Positions 36,114 through 48,040 are shown, numbered from the stretch's first letter. The stretch: DNA of 64,000 bases from Kosakonia sp. BYX6 (GCF_038449125.1 NZ_CP151800.1:3630406-3694405), one strand, 5' to 3'. Made by a program: numbers and translations. The notes: generated from the letters alone by a model not told the origin.

Positions 36114-38145
36114 TGGCGGGTTCCTCGTCCTGCGTCCGTAACGCGCAGTGCAGATCAACCAGTTTGTCGACTAACTGGCGCGATGGTTCATCAGTTGCGG
36201 GCAAGCAGAGATCGGTTATCGCAGCGATGCGCTCGCGTAAGGCTTCTGTCTCCGTTGAGCGGGTAAGGTCATAAAGGATGGTGTTGATCTCACAACAGCC
36301 TGAGGACGCATCGCAGCGGCGCAGGTGCATCACACCGAGGCCAACGCGCATAAAGTGCATCAGATGAGCAAGTGCCCGAGCGGATGACGGCCCGCTACGC
36401 GGCAAGCGCGGCAACAGCAGGGCGGCCCGGTCAATCATCAGATTGGTCCAGTGCGTTTCATTGCCTTTAAACACACCGTTCACGCTACGGCGGATATCAC
36501 GCTGGCAAAGTTTCAGCAGTCGGTTTATCGCCGCGTCGGCTTGCACGGTTTGCAGCAAGCTCATGCTAATGACCGCAAAACCGGTCGCGAAAAATAGCGC
36601 GATGGCGGTGTTAGCGGCATCGGCGAAGTTGCCGCTGTAGTGCGCACCCAGCTCGCACAACACAGGCAGCGTTAACGTTATTCCCATCGCCATAAAAGTG
36701 GTGGGTGGCCGCGCCTGGAGTGACCCGGCAAGCAGGTAGACCGGAGCAAGCACGGCAACCAGTACGGGAAAATCGCTGAGCTGGGGAAGCAGGGCAAAAC
36801 TATAGATAAGACTGATTAATACGCCCCAGATGGAGCCGATAATGTATTTCACAATATGGGGTGCTGGCGTGTCGAAACTGCCAAACAATGTGCAACAGAC
36901 CCCAAGAATGGAGACCGCCGTGCCGCCATCTGGCCAGGCCGAGTAAATCCATAGCAGACAGCCGCTGAGGATGATGACAAACGCGCCCAGTGCCGTGCGG
37001 GCAGCACTCAGGGGATCGCGATGGAAAACATACCCTTTCGCTGTGTTATCTTCCGTTCGTGTAGGTGCGGGTTTGGCGTGGTAGATAGCCTCCGAAAGTT
37101 GCTCACACTGGTGAATGAGGCTAATCAACTCCGCTATGTAGCCTAAGAAATTCACCCGAAGCGCGTCCTCAAAGGTCAACGACTGTACCGCACGCTCCTG
37201 TGCCAACCGGGCGCTGCGTTTTTGTAGCGCATCCGCCGTATTCTTGCGTTTCCCGCTATCGCCGCAGGTCAGCCAGGCCTGAACATCATCCAGCAGTGTC
37301 TGCATGTCGGCGGGCATATCCGCGATCATCTGCAAGCGATCGCATAATTCACCGTTCACGATGACTAATCGCGCCAGCCTGTCATGGAGTGCTTTCCTGG
37401 CCTGGCGGGCCGGAACCGAAAGGGCAAAATCATACGGGATGTGGTGGCTGATGCCCTGCAGGAATTGCAATGCCAGCGCGAGGTGCAAGGGGTTTGACAC
37501 CGCATCAGACTTGCCCGCCAGTGTATCGGCAACACGCTGTCGCGCCGCGTGCAGCGTCTGCGTTAATTTGCTGTTGAACAGGCCTGATATCCGACTGGGC
37601 AGAATGTACCGGTGAATCAGTGCGGCGCAGACGATGCCGATCATTATCTCCTGCACCCGGATGATGGCGATGTTAAACACCGAGCCTGGGTCGGAAACGG
37701 CGGGAAAGCCAATCAGGCTCGCGGTGTAACCGGCCAGCACAAAGGCATAGGCACGGGGTGTGCGTTCAAGTAGGGATAACCCGAGGCAGAACGTGATCCA
37801 GCCTGTCAGTATCACGCTGCACAACACGGGCATATTCACAAATGTGGGCACGATCAGCACCGTTGCCCCAGCGCCAGCCACGGTGCCGGCCAGGCGATAG
37901 AGACTCCTGCTCAGTGAGGCCCCGACCGACGTTTGCGAAACGATATAGACGGTGATGATGGCCCAGGAGGGGCGTTCAAGGCCAATCGACAGGGCGATGT
38001 AATACGCGAGCATGGCTGCGGCAAAACTCCTGACGGAATAGAGCAGAGCGTGGGCATCGCTCAGTAGCATGGGAGTGATGATGCGGCCTGACCAGCGGCG
38101 TATCGCGTGCCAAAAAGGGATGTGATGGGGGATGATTTTATTCAT
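36103..38145 (-). CDS. FUSC-family aromatic-acid efflux pump (AaeB/MdtO-like)
   Basis: 680 aa from the ATG at 38145 (a GTG at 38172 is an alternative; neither has a strong ribosome site). Two blocks of hydrophobic helices (about 25-185 and 385-510) flank a soluble domain each, the layout of fusaric-acid-resistance/AaeB pumps. Characteristic sequences are ERPSWAIITVYIVSQTSVGASLSRSLYRLAGTV-type (first block) and WPDGGTAVSILGVCCTLFGS (second block). First gene of the operon, divergent from an AraC regulator 50-77 bases away, which likely controls it. Confidence 0.88.
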   Translation of the reverse strand: MNKIIPHHIPFWHAIRRWSGRIITPMLLSDAHALLYSVRSFAAAMLAYYIALSIGLERPSWAIITVYIVSQTSVGASLSRSLYRLAGTVAGAGATVLIVPTFVNMPVLCSVILTGWITFCLGLSLLERTPRAYAFVLAGYTASLIGFPAVSDPGSVFNIAIIRVQEIMIGIVCAALIHRYILPSRISGLFNSKLTQTLHAARQRVADTLAGKSDAVSNPLHLALALQFLQGISHHIPYDFALSVPARQARKALHDRLARLVIVNGELCDRLQMIADMPADMQTLLDDVQAWLTCGDSGKRKNTADALQKRSARLAQERAVQSLTFEDALRVNFLGYIAELISLIHQCEQLSEAIYHAKPAPTRTEDNTAKGYVFHRDPLSAARTALGAFVIILSGCLLWIYSAWPDGGTAVSILGVCCTLFGSFDTPAPHIVKYIIGSIWGVLISLIYSFALLPQLSDFPVLVAVLAPVYLLAGSLQARPPTTFMAMGITLTLPVLCELGAHYSGNFADAANTAIALFFATGFAVISMSLLQTVQADAAINRLLKLCQRDIRRSVNGVFKGNETHWTNLMIDRAALLLPRLPRSGPSSARALAHLMHFMRVGLGVMHLRRCDASSGCCEINTILYDLTRSTETEALRERIAAITDLCLPATDEPSRQLVDKLVDLHCALRTQDEEPANDK

Positions 38146-38222
38146 GCCGGGAATTATTCCCGGTTTGCGCACGTCACTAAATACTCTATTCTGTCAAAAA
38201 ATACCTAAATATTGCCAATAAC

Positions 38223-39017
38223 ATGACATCCCGCCTTGCCAATACGTTGTTTGATCCCGACAGCACGCCGAGCCCGGCAGTCGCACGTCATATTGATTTC
38301 GTGGATTACGCAGCAGAAGTGCCGGTTCATACGCACCGCAAAGGGCAGTTGATTATTGCCCTGTACGGGGCGGTAATTTGTCGTGCGGAAAATGATATCT
38401 GGATAGTGCCACCCGATTGCGCGGTGTGGATCCCAGGCGGAGTTCCTCATAGCGCCAAAGCGACCTGGAATGCGCACCTTAACTACTTGTTTATTGAACC
38501 CGGAGCAGTCGCGCTGCCGGAAAAATGCTGCACGCTGGCAATTTCACCGCTGATTAAAGAGTTAATTGATCGCTTAACAAATGAAGAAGTTGATTACGCA
38601 CCGCAGAGCCATGTTGGCAGGTTGACCAGAGTGACGCTCGATGAACTCGTGACCATGCCGCAGCAGAAATTGAGCCTGCCGGTTTCTGCGAACCCTAAAA
38701 TTCGCGCTATGGCCGATGCGCTGGTCAGCAATCCGGAAGATCGGAGCACATTCAAAGTCTGGGCAAAGCGACTGGCGCTCAGCGAACGTTCATTAGCGCG
38801 CTTAATGCTGCGTGAAACCGGTCTGACCTTCGGTCGCTGGCGTCAGCAACTGCATTTGATTATTGCCCTTCGGGAACTGGCAAGCGGAGTATCGGTACAA
38901 AACGTGGCGGCAAACCTGGGGTATGAGTCGGTTAACGCGTTTATTACCATGTTCAGAAAAACGATGGGCAGCACGCCAGCGCACTATTTTGCTGCTCGCA
39001 GAATGGCGGATTCATAG
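38223..39017 (+). CDS. AraC-family regulator, divergent to the efflux operon
   Basis: 264 aa: N-terminal cupin sensor (VPVHTHRKGQLIIALYGAVI, IPGGVPHSAKATWNAHLNYL) and C-terminal double helix-turn-helix (WAKRLALSERSLARLMLRET, GVSVQNVAANLGYESVNAFI, MFRKTMGSTPAHYF). The cupin type responds to small ligands, plausibly the phenolic or aromatic acid exported. The short divergent gap is the presumed control region. Confidence 0.9.
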   Translation: MTSRLANTLFDPDSTPSPAVARHIDFVDYAAEVPVHTHRKGQLIIALYGAVICRAENDIWIVPPDCAVWIPGGVPHSAKATWNAHLNYLFIEPGAVALPEKCCTLAISPLIKELIDRLTNEEVDYAPQSHVGRLTRVTLDELVTMPQQKLSLPVSANPKIRAMADALVSNPEDRSTFKVWAKRLALSERSLARLMLRETGLTFGRWRQQLHLIIALRELASGVSVQNVAANLGYESVNAFITMFRKTMGSTPAHYFAARRMADS

Positions 39018-39050
39018 TCTGATACAGTGTGAGTCACTTGATTTACGTGT

Positions 39051-39461
39051 GGGCAAGCCTACTGTTTTGCCGACGTGGTCGCCAGAATCACCGATAACAA
39101 GGGTGTTGATCTCATCCTTGATTTTATCGGTGCGCCATATTTTGAACGAAACGTGAACGCACTTAATTTTGGTGGCCGCCTGGTGCAGATTGGCATTATG
39201 GGAGGCATTGAAAACGCGAAGATCCCGCTGGACCGGGTGTTGTACCGCCATGTGCAGATTATCGGTACGGTAATGAAATCACGTTCGCAAGAAGTGAAGC
39301 ATGAGATGTCCCGTCGCTTTGAAGAGTGCTGGTTAACCCGCTTCGGTAAAGATGGGCTGAACCCGGTTATTGACAGCGTATTCCCGCTGGTCAACGCCTG
39401 TAAAGCTCGCCAGCGTATGGAAGACGGTCTGAACACAGGAAAAATTGTGTTGACGATGTAG
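39051..39461 (+). pseudogene. Zinc-type quinone oxidoreductase, 5' truncated
   Basis: About 135 codons of the C-terminal half of an NADPH:quinone oxidoreductase (MDR superfamily): ITDNKGVDLILDFIGAPYFE, NFGGRLVQIGIMGG and the ending MEDGLNTGKIVLTM. The N-terminal catalytic domain and the GxGxxG part of the Rossmann fold are missing; no start or ribosome site. Relic abutting the AraC gene. Confidence 0.75.
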
Positions 39462-41695
<2,234 letters not shown>

Positions 41696-41729
41696 TACCC
41701 GGACGGGTCCGCTGAGATTGGCGGATCCG

Positions 41730-42662
<933 letters not shown>

Positions 42663-42856
42663 TCATGAAGGGTGTTCATAAATCTTCATTGGGAGCATCT
42701 CCCTGGACCGAACACAGAATGCCCCAACTTATACCCTCAACTGTAACTTGATTCCGGTTGAGTCCGGTTGATAGCAAGAAATAAGATACGGGCTAGAACC
42801 GCAGTCCATAATAAATCAGGGTGTTTATGGATGAATACGGACGTTTGGGGAAGTTG

Positions 42857-42908
42857 AGATGGTGCCGATAATAGGAGTCGAACCTACGACCTTCGCATTA
42901 CGAATGCG
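42857..42908. repeat. attL: 52-bp copy of the thrW 3' end
   Basis: Identical over 52 bp to 53614-53665, the 3' half of the tRNA-Thr gene plus three flanking bases. This marks the far end of the integrated island. Upstream 42663-42856 shows no gene. Confidence 0.95.
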
Positions 42909-42955
42909 TAAATTGATCTTGTAAAATCAATGCCTATCGAATTTAAATGGATTTT

Positions 42956-42974
42956 TTGCCACAATATTGCCACA
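42956..42974. promoter_or_regulatory. Integrase arm-type site, left
   Basis: TTGCCACAATATTGCCACA, itself a tandem pair of TTGCCACA, is repeated in the same orientation 18/19 at 53517-53535 near the other island end. This fits arm-type integrase binding sites inside both att regions. Confidence 0.6.
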
Positions 42975-42996
42975 GTTCGTTAGGAATCAGACAGAA

Positions 42997-44070
42997 ATGG
43001 CGACTATACGCAAACGTGGTAACTACCAATGGGAAGCTCAAATCCGTAAACGTGGTTTTCCCTCTCAAACCAAAACCTTTAACACCAAAGTGGAAGCAGA
43101 AGCTTGGGCCAAAATGATCGAGTCAGAAATGGCGAGAGGAGTTTGGCTTAGCCGCAGCGAAGCGGAATCTACGACATTGTATGAAGCCCTAACGCGATAT
43201 GAAAAAGAGATTGTTCCCGGCAAAAAAGGGGCAGTGCAAGACCGATCATTGGTGCGGATACTAAAAAGCACTCAGCTGGCGAAAAACTATATGGCCAGCA
43301 TCAGGAGTGCCGATGTCGCCAAGCTGAGAGATGAATGGTAGAAAATCTATGCTCCTGCAACCGTTTTAAGGCGTTTGGCCTTACTTTCTCATGTATTCAA
43401 TGTTTCGCGGAAAGAATGGGGCATGGAGAGCCTGCTGAACCCCGTAGAGGCCATTCGCAAACCCCAACCCAAGAACTCCAGGACCAGACGCTTGGAAGCG
43501 CTGCCTGTAGTTTCTGAGAAAACCGGTGTTACGTCAGGAAAGGAAATAGCCAACGAGATCGAACATATCATCGCCGCAACACATTCATTAGTATTGCCAG
43601 CAATCATTCTTCTGGCGTTAGAGACAGCCATGCGCCGTAGCGAAATCGCAGAACTTCGATGGCGCTTTATTGATCTTGATCGGCGAGTTGCACATCTGCC
43701 AGATACTAAGAATGGTAATGCCCGCGATGTCCCTTTATCAACGAAAGCCATTACGATACTGTCCAGTCTCAAGGAACATTCTAAGCCAACTGCTGATAAG
43801 GTTTTTGATATGCGTGCAGACGCGATTACCCGAGCTTTTGACCGAGCTGTAAAACGAGCCAGAGAACGATACGAGAAGACAAACTCATTATGTGATGAAT
43901 CTTTCCTTAAAGATTTAAGATTCCATGACCTTCGACATGAAGCAACTTCTCGACTAGCTGAAATTTTCCCTATGCATGAACTAACCAAAATTACAGGACA
44001 TAAAGATCCAAGAATGCTAATGCGGTATTATCATCCAAAAGCTGAAGATTTGGCGTTAAAGTTGAAATAA
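42997..44070 (+). pseudogene. int: P4-type tyrosine integrase with an in-frame amber codon
   Basis: Site-specific recombinase of the island. Residues 1-114 hold the N-terminal arm-binding and core-binding regions (MATIRKRGNYQWEAQIRKRG); a TAG at 43339-43341 follows RDEW, and the same frame continues KIYAPATVLRRLALLSHVFN through the catalytic domain to 44070. Catalytic residues are intact: Arg in ETAMRRSEIAELRW, HDLRHEATSR, GHKDPRMLMRYYHP with the nucleophilic Tyr. A single-base change of a Leu codon explains the stop. Start at 42997 after AGGAA. Inactive unless the amber is suppressed; the alternative is a sequencing error. Confidence 0.9.
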
Positions 44071-44079
44071 GGACGTTGT

Positions 44080-44970
44080 ATGGATTATAAAAATAAGTTA
44101 GTTGATGCATCACCCAAATTAAACAACCCTCAACTATTGGCTATAATATACTTAATACCTTTTGGATACTTGATTGTAGAAAACCCATTATGGCTAGAAA
44201 ATATATACATTGCCGCTCCAATTTTTCTATCATCTATAGCTTTATTAACCAGTGTATACATAGGATATCGTGATTTATTAAATAAAGTATTTAATAATAC
44301 AGTGGTTAAATGGGGCGTAACTGGCTTTACATATTCAGTATGCTTATGGATCGCAAAGTTTAAGCTTGACATAGCTTATGGTATAGCCCCAGAAAATCTT
44401 AATTACTCGACATTAGCTTATGCTTTCATGCTCTCATTTCCAATAGGAGCAATGATTTGTGCAACTACAGTCTATATATACATATTTTTGCGAGATGTAT
44501 CCCCAGCAAAAATAGTAATATCCTCTATGATTTCAGTATATATTGGAAACTTGGCTCAACATCATATACAGGTGAACAATTTTCCTGAAAAAATAATATT
44601 AATAGGACTCATAATTATGGTCCCCTATAACATGGTCAATCTAGCCAGTTCATTAGTTATTAAAAGGAAATTTAATTTTAATCGTTTAGTATCAGGCTTA
44701 TCCCTTTTTGCTGTGTCAGTTGCTCTTTTTATTATTAGCATGACAGCAATGAAATATATTGAAAGATTTCAAGAAAAGTTTATTTTTCTTGATGCAAGAA
44801 CATCTACGACATGTGGTAGCCCAGAAAGCAAATCTCTTTATATTGAAAAAAATGAAAATCAGTGTTATAAAGTATCAGGAAATAAATTCTCGGAGTTAAG
44901 ACTAACTCTTGTAGATAAAAACATCCCGAATATAAATAATAAGGGCACTTCAACTTATGAACAAAAATAA
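44080..44970 (+). CDS. Unknown multi-pass membrane protein
   Basis: 296 aa, very AT-rich, with about seven hydrophobic segments between residues 17 and 222 and a 65-residue soluble C-terminal tail containing two cysteines (TTCGSPESK, ENQCYKVSG), probably extracytoplasmic. I recognise no family. It follows the integrase by 9 bases and overlaps the VbhA-like gene by 14, so the two are probably co-expressed. Could be an effector, a phage/plasmid exclusion protein or a membrane toxin; none can be shown from sequence. Confidence 0.75.
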   Translation: MDYKNKLVDASPKLNNPQLLAIIYLIPFGYLIVENPLWLENIYIAAPIFLSSIALLTSVYIGYRDLLNKVFNNTVVKWGVTGFTYSVCLWIAKFKLDIAYGIAPENLNYSTLAYAFMLSFPIGAMICATTVYIYIFLRDVSPAKIVISSMISVYIGNLAQHHIQVNNFPEKIILIGLIIMVPYNMVNLASSLVIKRKFNFNRLVSGLSLFAVSVALFIISMTAMKYIERFQEKFIFLDARTSTTCGSPESKSLYIEKNENQCYKVSGNKFSELRLTLVDKNIPNINNKGTSTYEQK

Positions 44971-45154
44971 CCCTGCTAATTCATTTTCTATAGAAGCAAG
45001 GAAAGAAGCTTTTCGGAGAGCTGAAGCCAGTCTTTTTTTATCAAGTAAAGATCCCAAAGGCTCCTCATTTTTTAATGAAATAAAAAATAAGGTAATCAAT
45101 GGAGAGCTAACCTATGAAGAGGCAAAGAGAGAAAGTATTAAATTATCACATTGA
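44957..45154 (+). CDS. VbhA-like small antitoxin-fold protein
   Basis: 65 aa resembling antitoxins of the VbhA/Fic-inhibitor type: IEARKEAFRRAEASLFLSSK then VINGELTYEEAKRESIKL, the latter matching the conserved GEL..xEA core. The inhibitory S/T-x-x-x-E motif of true Fic antitoxins is not seen (SLFLSS instead), and no Fic protein is nearby. Such orphans occur on conjugative elements. It overlaps the membrane-protein gene, its likely partner. Confidence 0.6.
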   Translation: MNKNNPANSFSIEARKEAFRRAEASLFLSSKDPKGSSFFNEIKNKVINGELTYEEAKRESIKLSH

Positions 45155-45206
45155 ACAAACTAAAAATCAAATTAAAAAAGGCTAACATCCAGTTAGCCTC
45201 TTCTCA

Positions 45207-45419
45207 CTAGTGAGCCATTTTATAGTCCCTTAGCGCAATTTTAAGTAACTCAGTTTGCTCATCAGCATCATCATAATTATAAATTCCGGTAGCAGAATAA
45301 TACTCTTCGATACATAGAATATTTATCAATGGTTCACAAATCTCTTTAATAAACTCTTTGTTGTTATCGGCAAAAATAATTTTTATTCCTTCCAAAACAA
45401 AGCTATTATAATCAGCCAT
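45207..45419 (-). CDS. Small acidic protein of unknown function
   Basis: 70 aa with a full AAGGAGGT ribosome site before the ATG, so almost certainly translated. Sequence is acidic and helical (MADYNSFVLEGIKIIFADNN ... ADEQTELLKIALRDYKMAH) with no known motif. It lies directly downstream of trbL on the same strand and may be the last gene of the trbJKL transcript. Confidence 0.65.
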   Translation of the reverse strand: MADYNSFVLEGIKIIFADNNKEFIKEICEPLINILCIEEYYSATGIYNYDDADEQTELLKIALRDYKMAH

Positions 45420-45449
45420 TATCCACCTCCTTACAGGTGTTTAGTGGAA

Positions 45450-45481
45450 GCGTCAGTTAACGTTACCGCGCTAACTGACGC
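45450..45481. other. Stem-loop between trbL and the 70-aa gene
   Basis: Perfect 10-bp arms GCGTCAGTTA / TAACTGACGC around a 12-base loop, no T-run. Possibly an mRNA processing or transcript-end structure. Confidence 0.5.
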
Positions 45482-45488
45482 GTCTAAA

Positions 45489-46883
45489 TCAAGATTTTTT
45501 ACTGCCAGTTAAACTATCCCCCTCAAACTCATCCTGTTCGTGGTTACTCTGACGATCGGCTGTGTGTTTACGTATTTGATTCGCTATTTCCCCACCAACG
45601 GTCTGTTGTGATCGGATAGAATTAGTACTTCCCTTCATCATCTGATACTCCGCAGCTCCATTAGACAGCCCGCTCGCCATGTGAGAAGCCATGCGGCCAG
45701 CTCGTGAGAATGATGAAGCAAACCCTTGGCTTCCTCCGCTGGCGCTACCTGTATTGCTCCCTGCAGACGATCCACCGGAATCGCCTGATGGTTGTCCTCC
45801 AGAAGTATCTATGGAACCGGTATCTTCCCCGCCGCCAAATCCTCCACCTGAACCGCCTCTATCACCAGAACCAGATTCTTCGGCCATCGCCGCTTGTGCA
45901 GATTCAAATGCTGCTTTTAGAGCGGAAGCACCACCACTGACTTGGGCTGTAGCGCTCATTGCCATTGCCCCAGCGCCACTCATTGCAGTAGTAGCAGCGC
46001 CAGTAATCATACCTGCTCCAAAACCACCAATCCCTTGTAAGGACGCTCCTCCTACAACGCCTGATAACAACAACGGTAATTTATTAGTCAATACTAAAAG
46101 AGTGATTGACGCCAGAAGTAAAACAATAAGACTATTAAGATCAGGAATATCATTTTTAATAATAGAAAAATACTGATCTATAAATGATTGCCCAATCCCA
46201 ATAATTAATGTCATCGTAAACAACTGAATGCCAATCGATAATACAGTGCGTAAGTAATTTATTGCAATGTCAGAAGTCCATTTCGAGCCACCAAACCCAA
46301 GTAATATAACTCCTGCATAACACAACACCCATGCAGAAACTAACATTATTAGCATATTTATCGCGATAAGTGCCATTACGACTAATACTATTATCGCGAC
46401 GGTTATCATAATGGTCGAAATCATTGGTGACCAAATTGATGCTGCTGAGCTGACCTTTGTTAATATCACAAAGGCTATGTCAACTATGCTTGATGGTGAA
46501 ATACCAGTACTTGTTCCTAAAGCATTTGCTGCAAGTTGTCTCATTGAGTTAATTATAGATTGTGATATGGCTGGGCCGTTGATTAAAAGATAATAAAAAA
46601 AGCCAATTACGGCAAAAAAACGAACTATCTCTGCAAGTGCACTGGTTAAACCTTCCCCTTGCATCGCCAACATACCAAATGTCCAAACCATACTTATCAA
46701 TACCATCCCCCAGAAGAGCCAATTTGCATAATCACCAATTACTAAAGTCCATGCGCTGGCTACTTGTTGAAACTTATCTAATAACGTATCAAGTAATCCG
46801 CTACTATCTAATTGACCAGCGTAAGCGTTTACAGAAAACAAAAAAATTATGCCTAAAAAAGTGAGATTGCTTACTATTCTCAT
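45489..46883 (-). CDS. trbL: TrbL/VirB6-family conjugation pore protein
   Basis: 464-aa polytopic inner-membrane protein of mating-pair-formation systems. Signal-like N-terminus (about 1-22), six or so hydrophobic helices up to residue 300 (GDYANWLFWGMVLISMVWTF, ALIAINMLIMLVSAWVLCYA, WTSDIAINYLRTVLSIGIQL, the conserved TrbL core), then a Gly/Ser-rich low-complexity C-terminus typical of TrbL (IncP) rather than classic VirB6. Overlaps the trbK stop region. Order trbJ-trbK-trbL is that of the IncP Tra2 region. No other trb gene is present, so it cannot build a secretion system alone. Confidence 0.88.
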   Translation of the reverse strand: MRIVSNLTFLGIIFLFSVNAYAGQLDSSGLLDTLLDKFQQVASAWTLVIGDYANWLFWGMVLISMVWTFGMLAMQGEGLTSALAEIVRFFAVIGFFYYLLINGPAISQSIINSMRQLAANALGTSTGISPSSIVDIAFVILTKVSSAASIWSPMISTIMITVAIIVLVVMALIAINMLIMLVSAWVLCYAGVILLGFGGSKWTSDIAINYLRTVLSIGIQLFTMTLIIGIGQSFIDQYFSIIKNDIPDLNSLIVLLLASITLLVLTNKLPLLLSGVVGGASLQGIGGFGAGMITGAATTAMSGAGAMAMSATAQVSGGASALKAAFESAQAAMAEESGSGDRGGSGGGFGGGEDTGSIDTSGGQPSGDSGGSSAGSNTGSASGGSQGFASSFSRAGRMASHMASGLSNGAAEYQMMKGSTNSIRSQQTVGGEIANQIRKHTADRQSNHEQDEFEGDSLTGSKKS

Positions 46884-46885
46884 AA

Positions 46886-47059
46886 TTACCATTCTCGCTT
46901 AGGGCTAGGATTGTTATTACCACGCAGGGCACATTTATCGTAGTTATGTTCGTTCAATTTATTCTCTGGCGTTGATAAACAACCTTCATCTTTTTTATCG
47001 CAAGAGCATATAATTAATGAAATGATTAGAATAAAAATGATCAAAAGTTTATCTTTCAT
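46886..47059 (-). CDS. trbK: TrbK/Eex-like entry-exclusion lipoprotein
   Basis: 57-aa ORF too short for routine calling. It has a hydrophobic signal (LLIIFILIISLIICSC) with a lipobox-like Cys at 18 or 20, then a short hydrophilic mature part with two cysteines ending NNNPSPKREW. Size, lipoprotein signal and position between the trbJ and trbL homologues match TrbK of IncP and Eex of IncN plasmids, which block redundant conjugation into a cell. Its last ten residues resemble those of TrbJ (GENTPSPKRIW). Confidence 0.8.
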   Translation of the reverse strand: MKDKLLIIFILIISLIICSCDKKDEGCLSTPENKLNEHNYDKCALRGNNNPSPKREW

Positions 47060-47070
47060 TCAGCTATCCC

Positions 47071-47865
47071 TCACCAAATTCGCTTCGGGCTTGGTGTGTT
47101 CTCGCCAGCTAACGCTTTTTCATCAGCGACTATTTGTTGGGCTTCTTTATCAGCCTCAGCCTGTGCCAGTGTTGCTGCAGCGTTTTGCTGAGCTACCAAA
47201 AGCGAGCGGATTTGCAGCAACTGGTTCGTTTGAGCACTGGCAAACTGGTTAGCGGCCTGAATAGCTTCCATTTGCCCTTGTGCGCCGGTTGCCTGAGTTT
47301 GCAAATCTGCAAGGTTGTCAGCATCGCTTTGCAGCGTATCCTGCTGTTCGTCGAGAGCCTTAAATATAGCGTCATTGGCCTTTTTACGTGCCTCAGAGCT
47401 GTTCTGTTCAGCTTTGCGCAGTACGCTAATTTCATCCGCAGTACATTCAACATTACTGTTAAAGCACGGTGATGAGCGGTAGTAATTCACGTCCTGATAA
47501 CGTTTCAGATATGAATCAAGACTCCCGGCCTGATTTTTGTAGTAATTAAGGGTGTCCTGCGCCTGCAACAATTTGTTGATGGTCGAATTGGCCTGATCCC
47601 AGATATAGGCTGCAGGTGCGACTGTATTTTTGAGCATGTTTTCATACTGCTGCAGCTGCGTCTGGTACTGCTGGATCTGTTTTGCCACAGCCTGAACGTT
47701 GTTGACTGCGCTGATTGTGGTCTGCACCACATTAGTACCATCTATGACCGGGATACCGGCTGTCGCCGGTAATGCCATGATTGACACCACTAAAGAAACT
47801 ACTAAGGCCTTTTTAGCTGATAAAATTCCTCCTTGTGATGAAAATACTCGGAGCATTAACTTCAT
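47071..47865 (-). CDS. trbJ: TrbJ/VirB5-family conjugation protein
   Basis: 264-aa secreted protein, minor-pilin/adhesin type. Signal peptide about 17-36 (LVVSIMALPATA-GIPV; an extended N-region starts at the ATG at 47865, preceded by GAGG), the family-defining GIPVIDGTNVVQTTISAVNN followed by a long coiled-coil-like helical region (QQYQTQLQQYENMLKNT), two cysteines (SPCFNSNVECTAD) and a Gln/Ala-rich helical C-terminus. In IncP plasmids TrbJ acts with TrbK in mating pore and exclusion. The oriT lies just upstream of its start. Confidence 0.9.
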   Translation of the reverse strand: MKLMLRVFSSQGGILSAKKALVVSLVVSIMALPATAGIPVIDGTNVVQTTISAVNNVQAVAKQIQQYQTQLQQYENMLKNTVAPAAYIWDQANSTINKLLQAQDTLNYYKNQAGSLDSYLKRYQDVNYYRSSPCFNSNVECTADEISVLRKAEQNSSEARKKANDAIFKALDEQQDTLQSDADNLADLQTQATGAQGQMEAIQAANQFASAQTNQLLQIRSLLVAQQNAAATLAQAEADKEAQQIVADEKALAGENTPSPKRIW

Positions 47866-47917
47866 TTGCTTACCTCAATTTCAACAGATTATTAATATTG
47901 AACACATTCTCTATATA

Positions 47918-48040
47918 GGCGGTAGCCGATCAGCCTCGCAGAGCAGGACTCCCCTTGAGCATCGAAGATGCGAATACGGGGAGAGTAAAGTTGATAACCT
48001 GTTTACAGGTTAGCTAACTTTACATGTCCTGCCCTACATT
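47918..48040 (+). other. oriT: RP4 (IncP)-type origin of transfer, oriT
   Basis: GGCGGTAGCC, CAGCCTCGCAGAGCAGGA, TTGAGCA and TGCGAATA occur in the same order and spacing as in RP4 oriT. They are followed by an inverted repeat (GTAAAGTT..AACCTG / CAGGTT..AACTTTAC, 47983-48023) and the nick-region motif TCCTG|CCC, with the predicted nic between 48031 and 48032, the same geometry as RP4 TATCCTG|CCC. RP4 details are from memory. No relaxase gene is in the island, so TraI, TraJ and TraK would have to come from a helper plasmid. Sits between trbJ and the AlpA-like gene. Confidence 0.88.

Noticed and set aside
46886..47865. IncN/pKM101-type traC-eex-traD module
   Set aside because: Gene order fits, but the TrbL-like Gly/Ser tail, the RP4-type oriT and the KorA/KorB sites favour an IncP-like origin; not fully excluded.
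48009..48018. GTTAGCTAAC as a further KorA operator
   Set aside because: It lies inside the inverted repeat required by the oriT, so the match can be explained by that structure; mentioned only as an echo.
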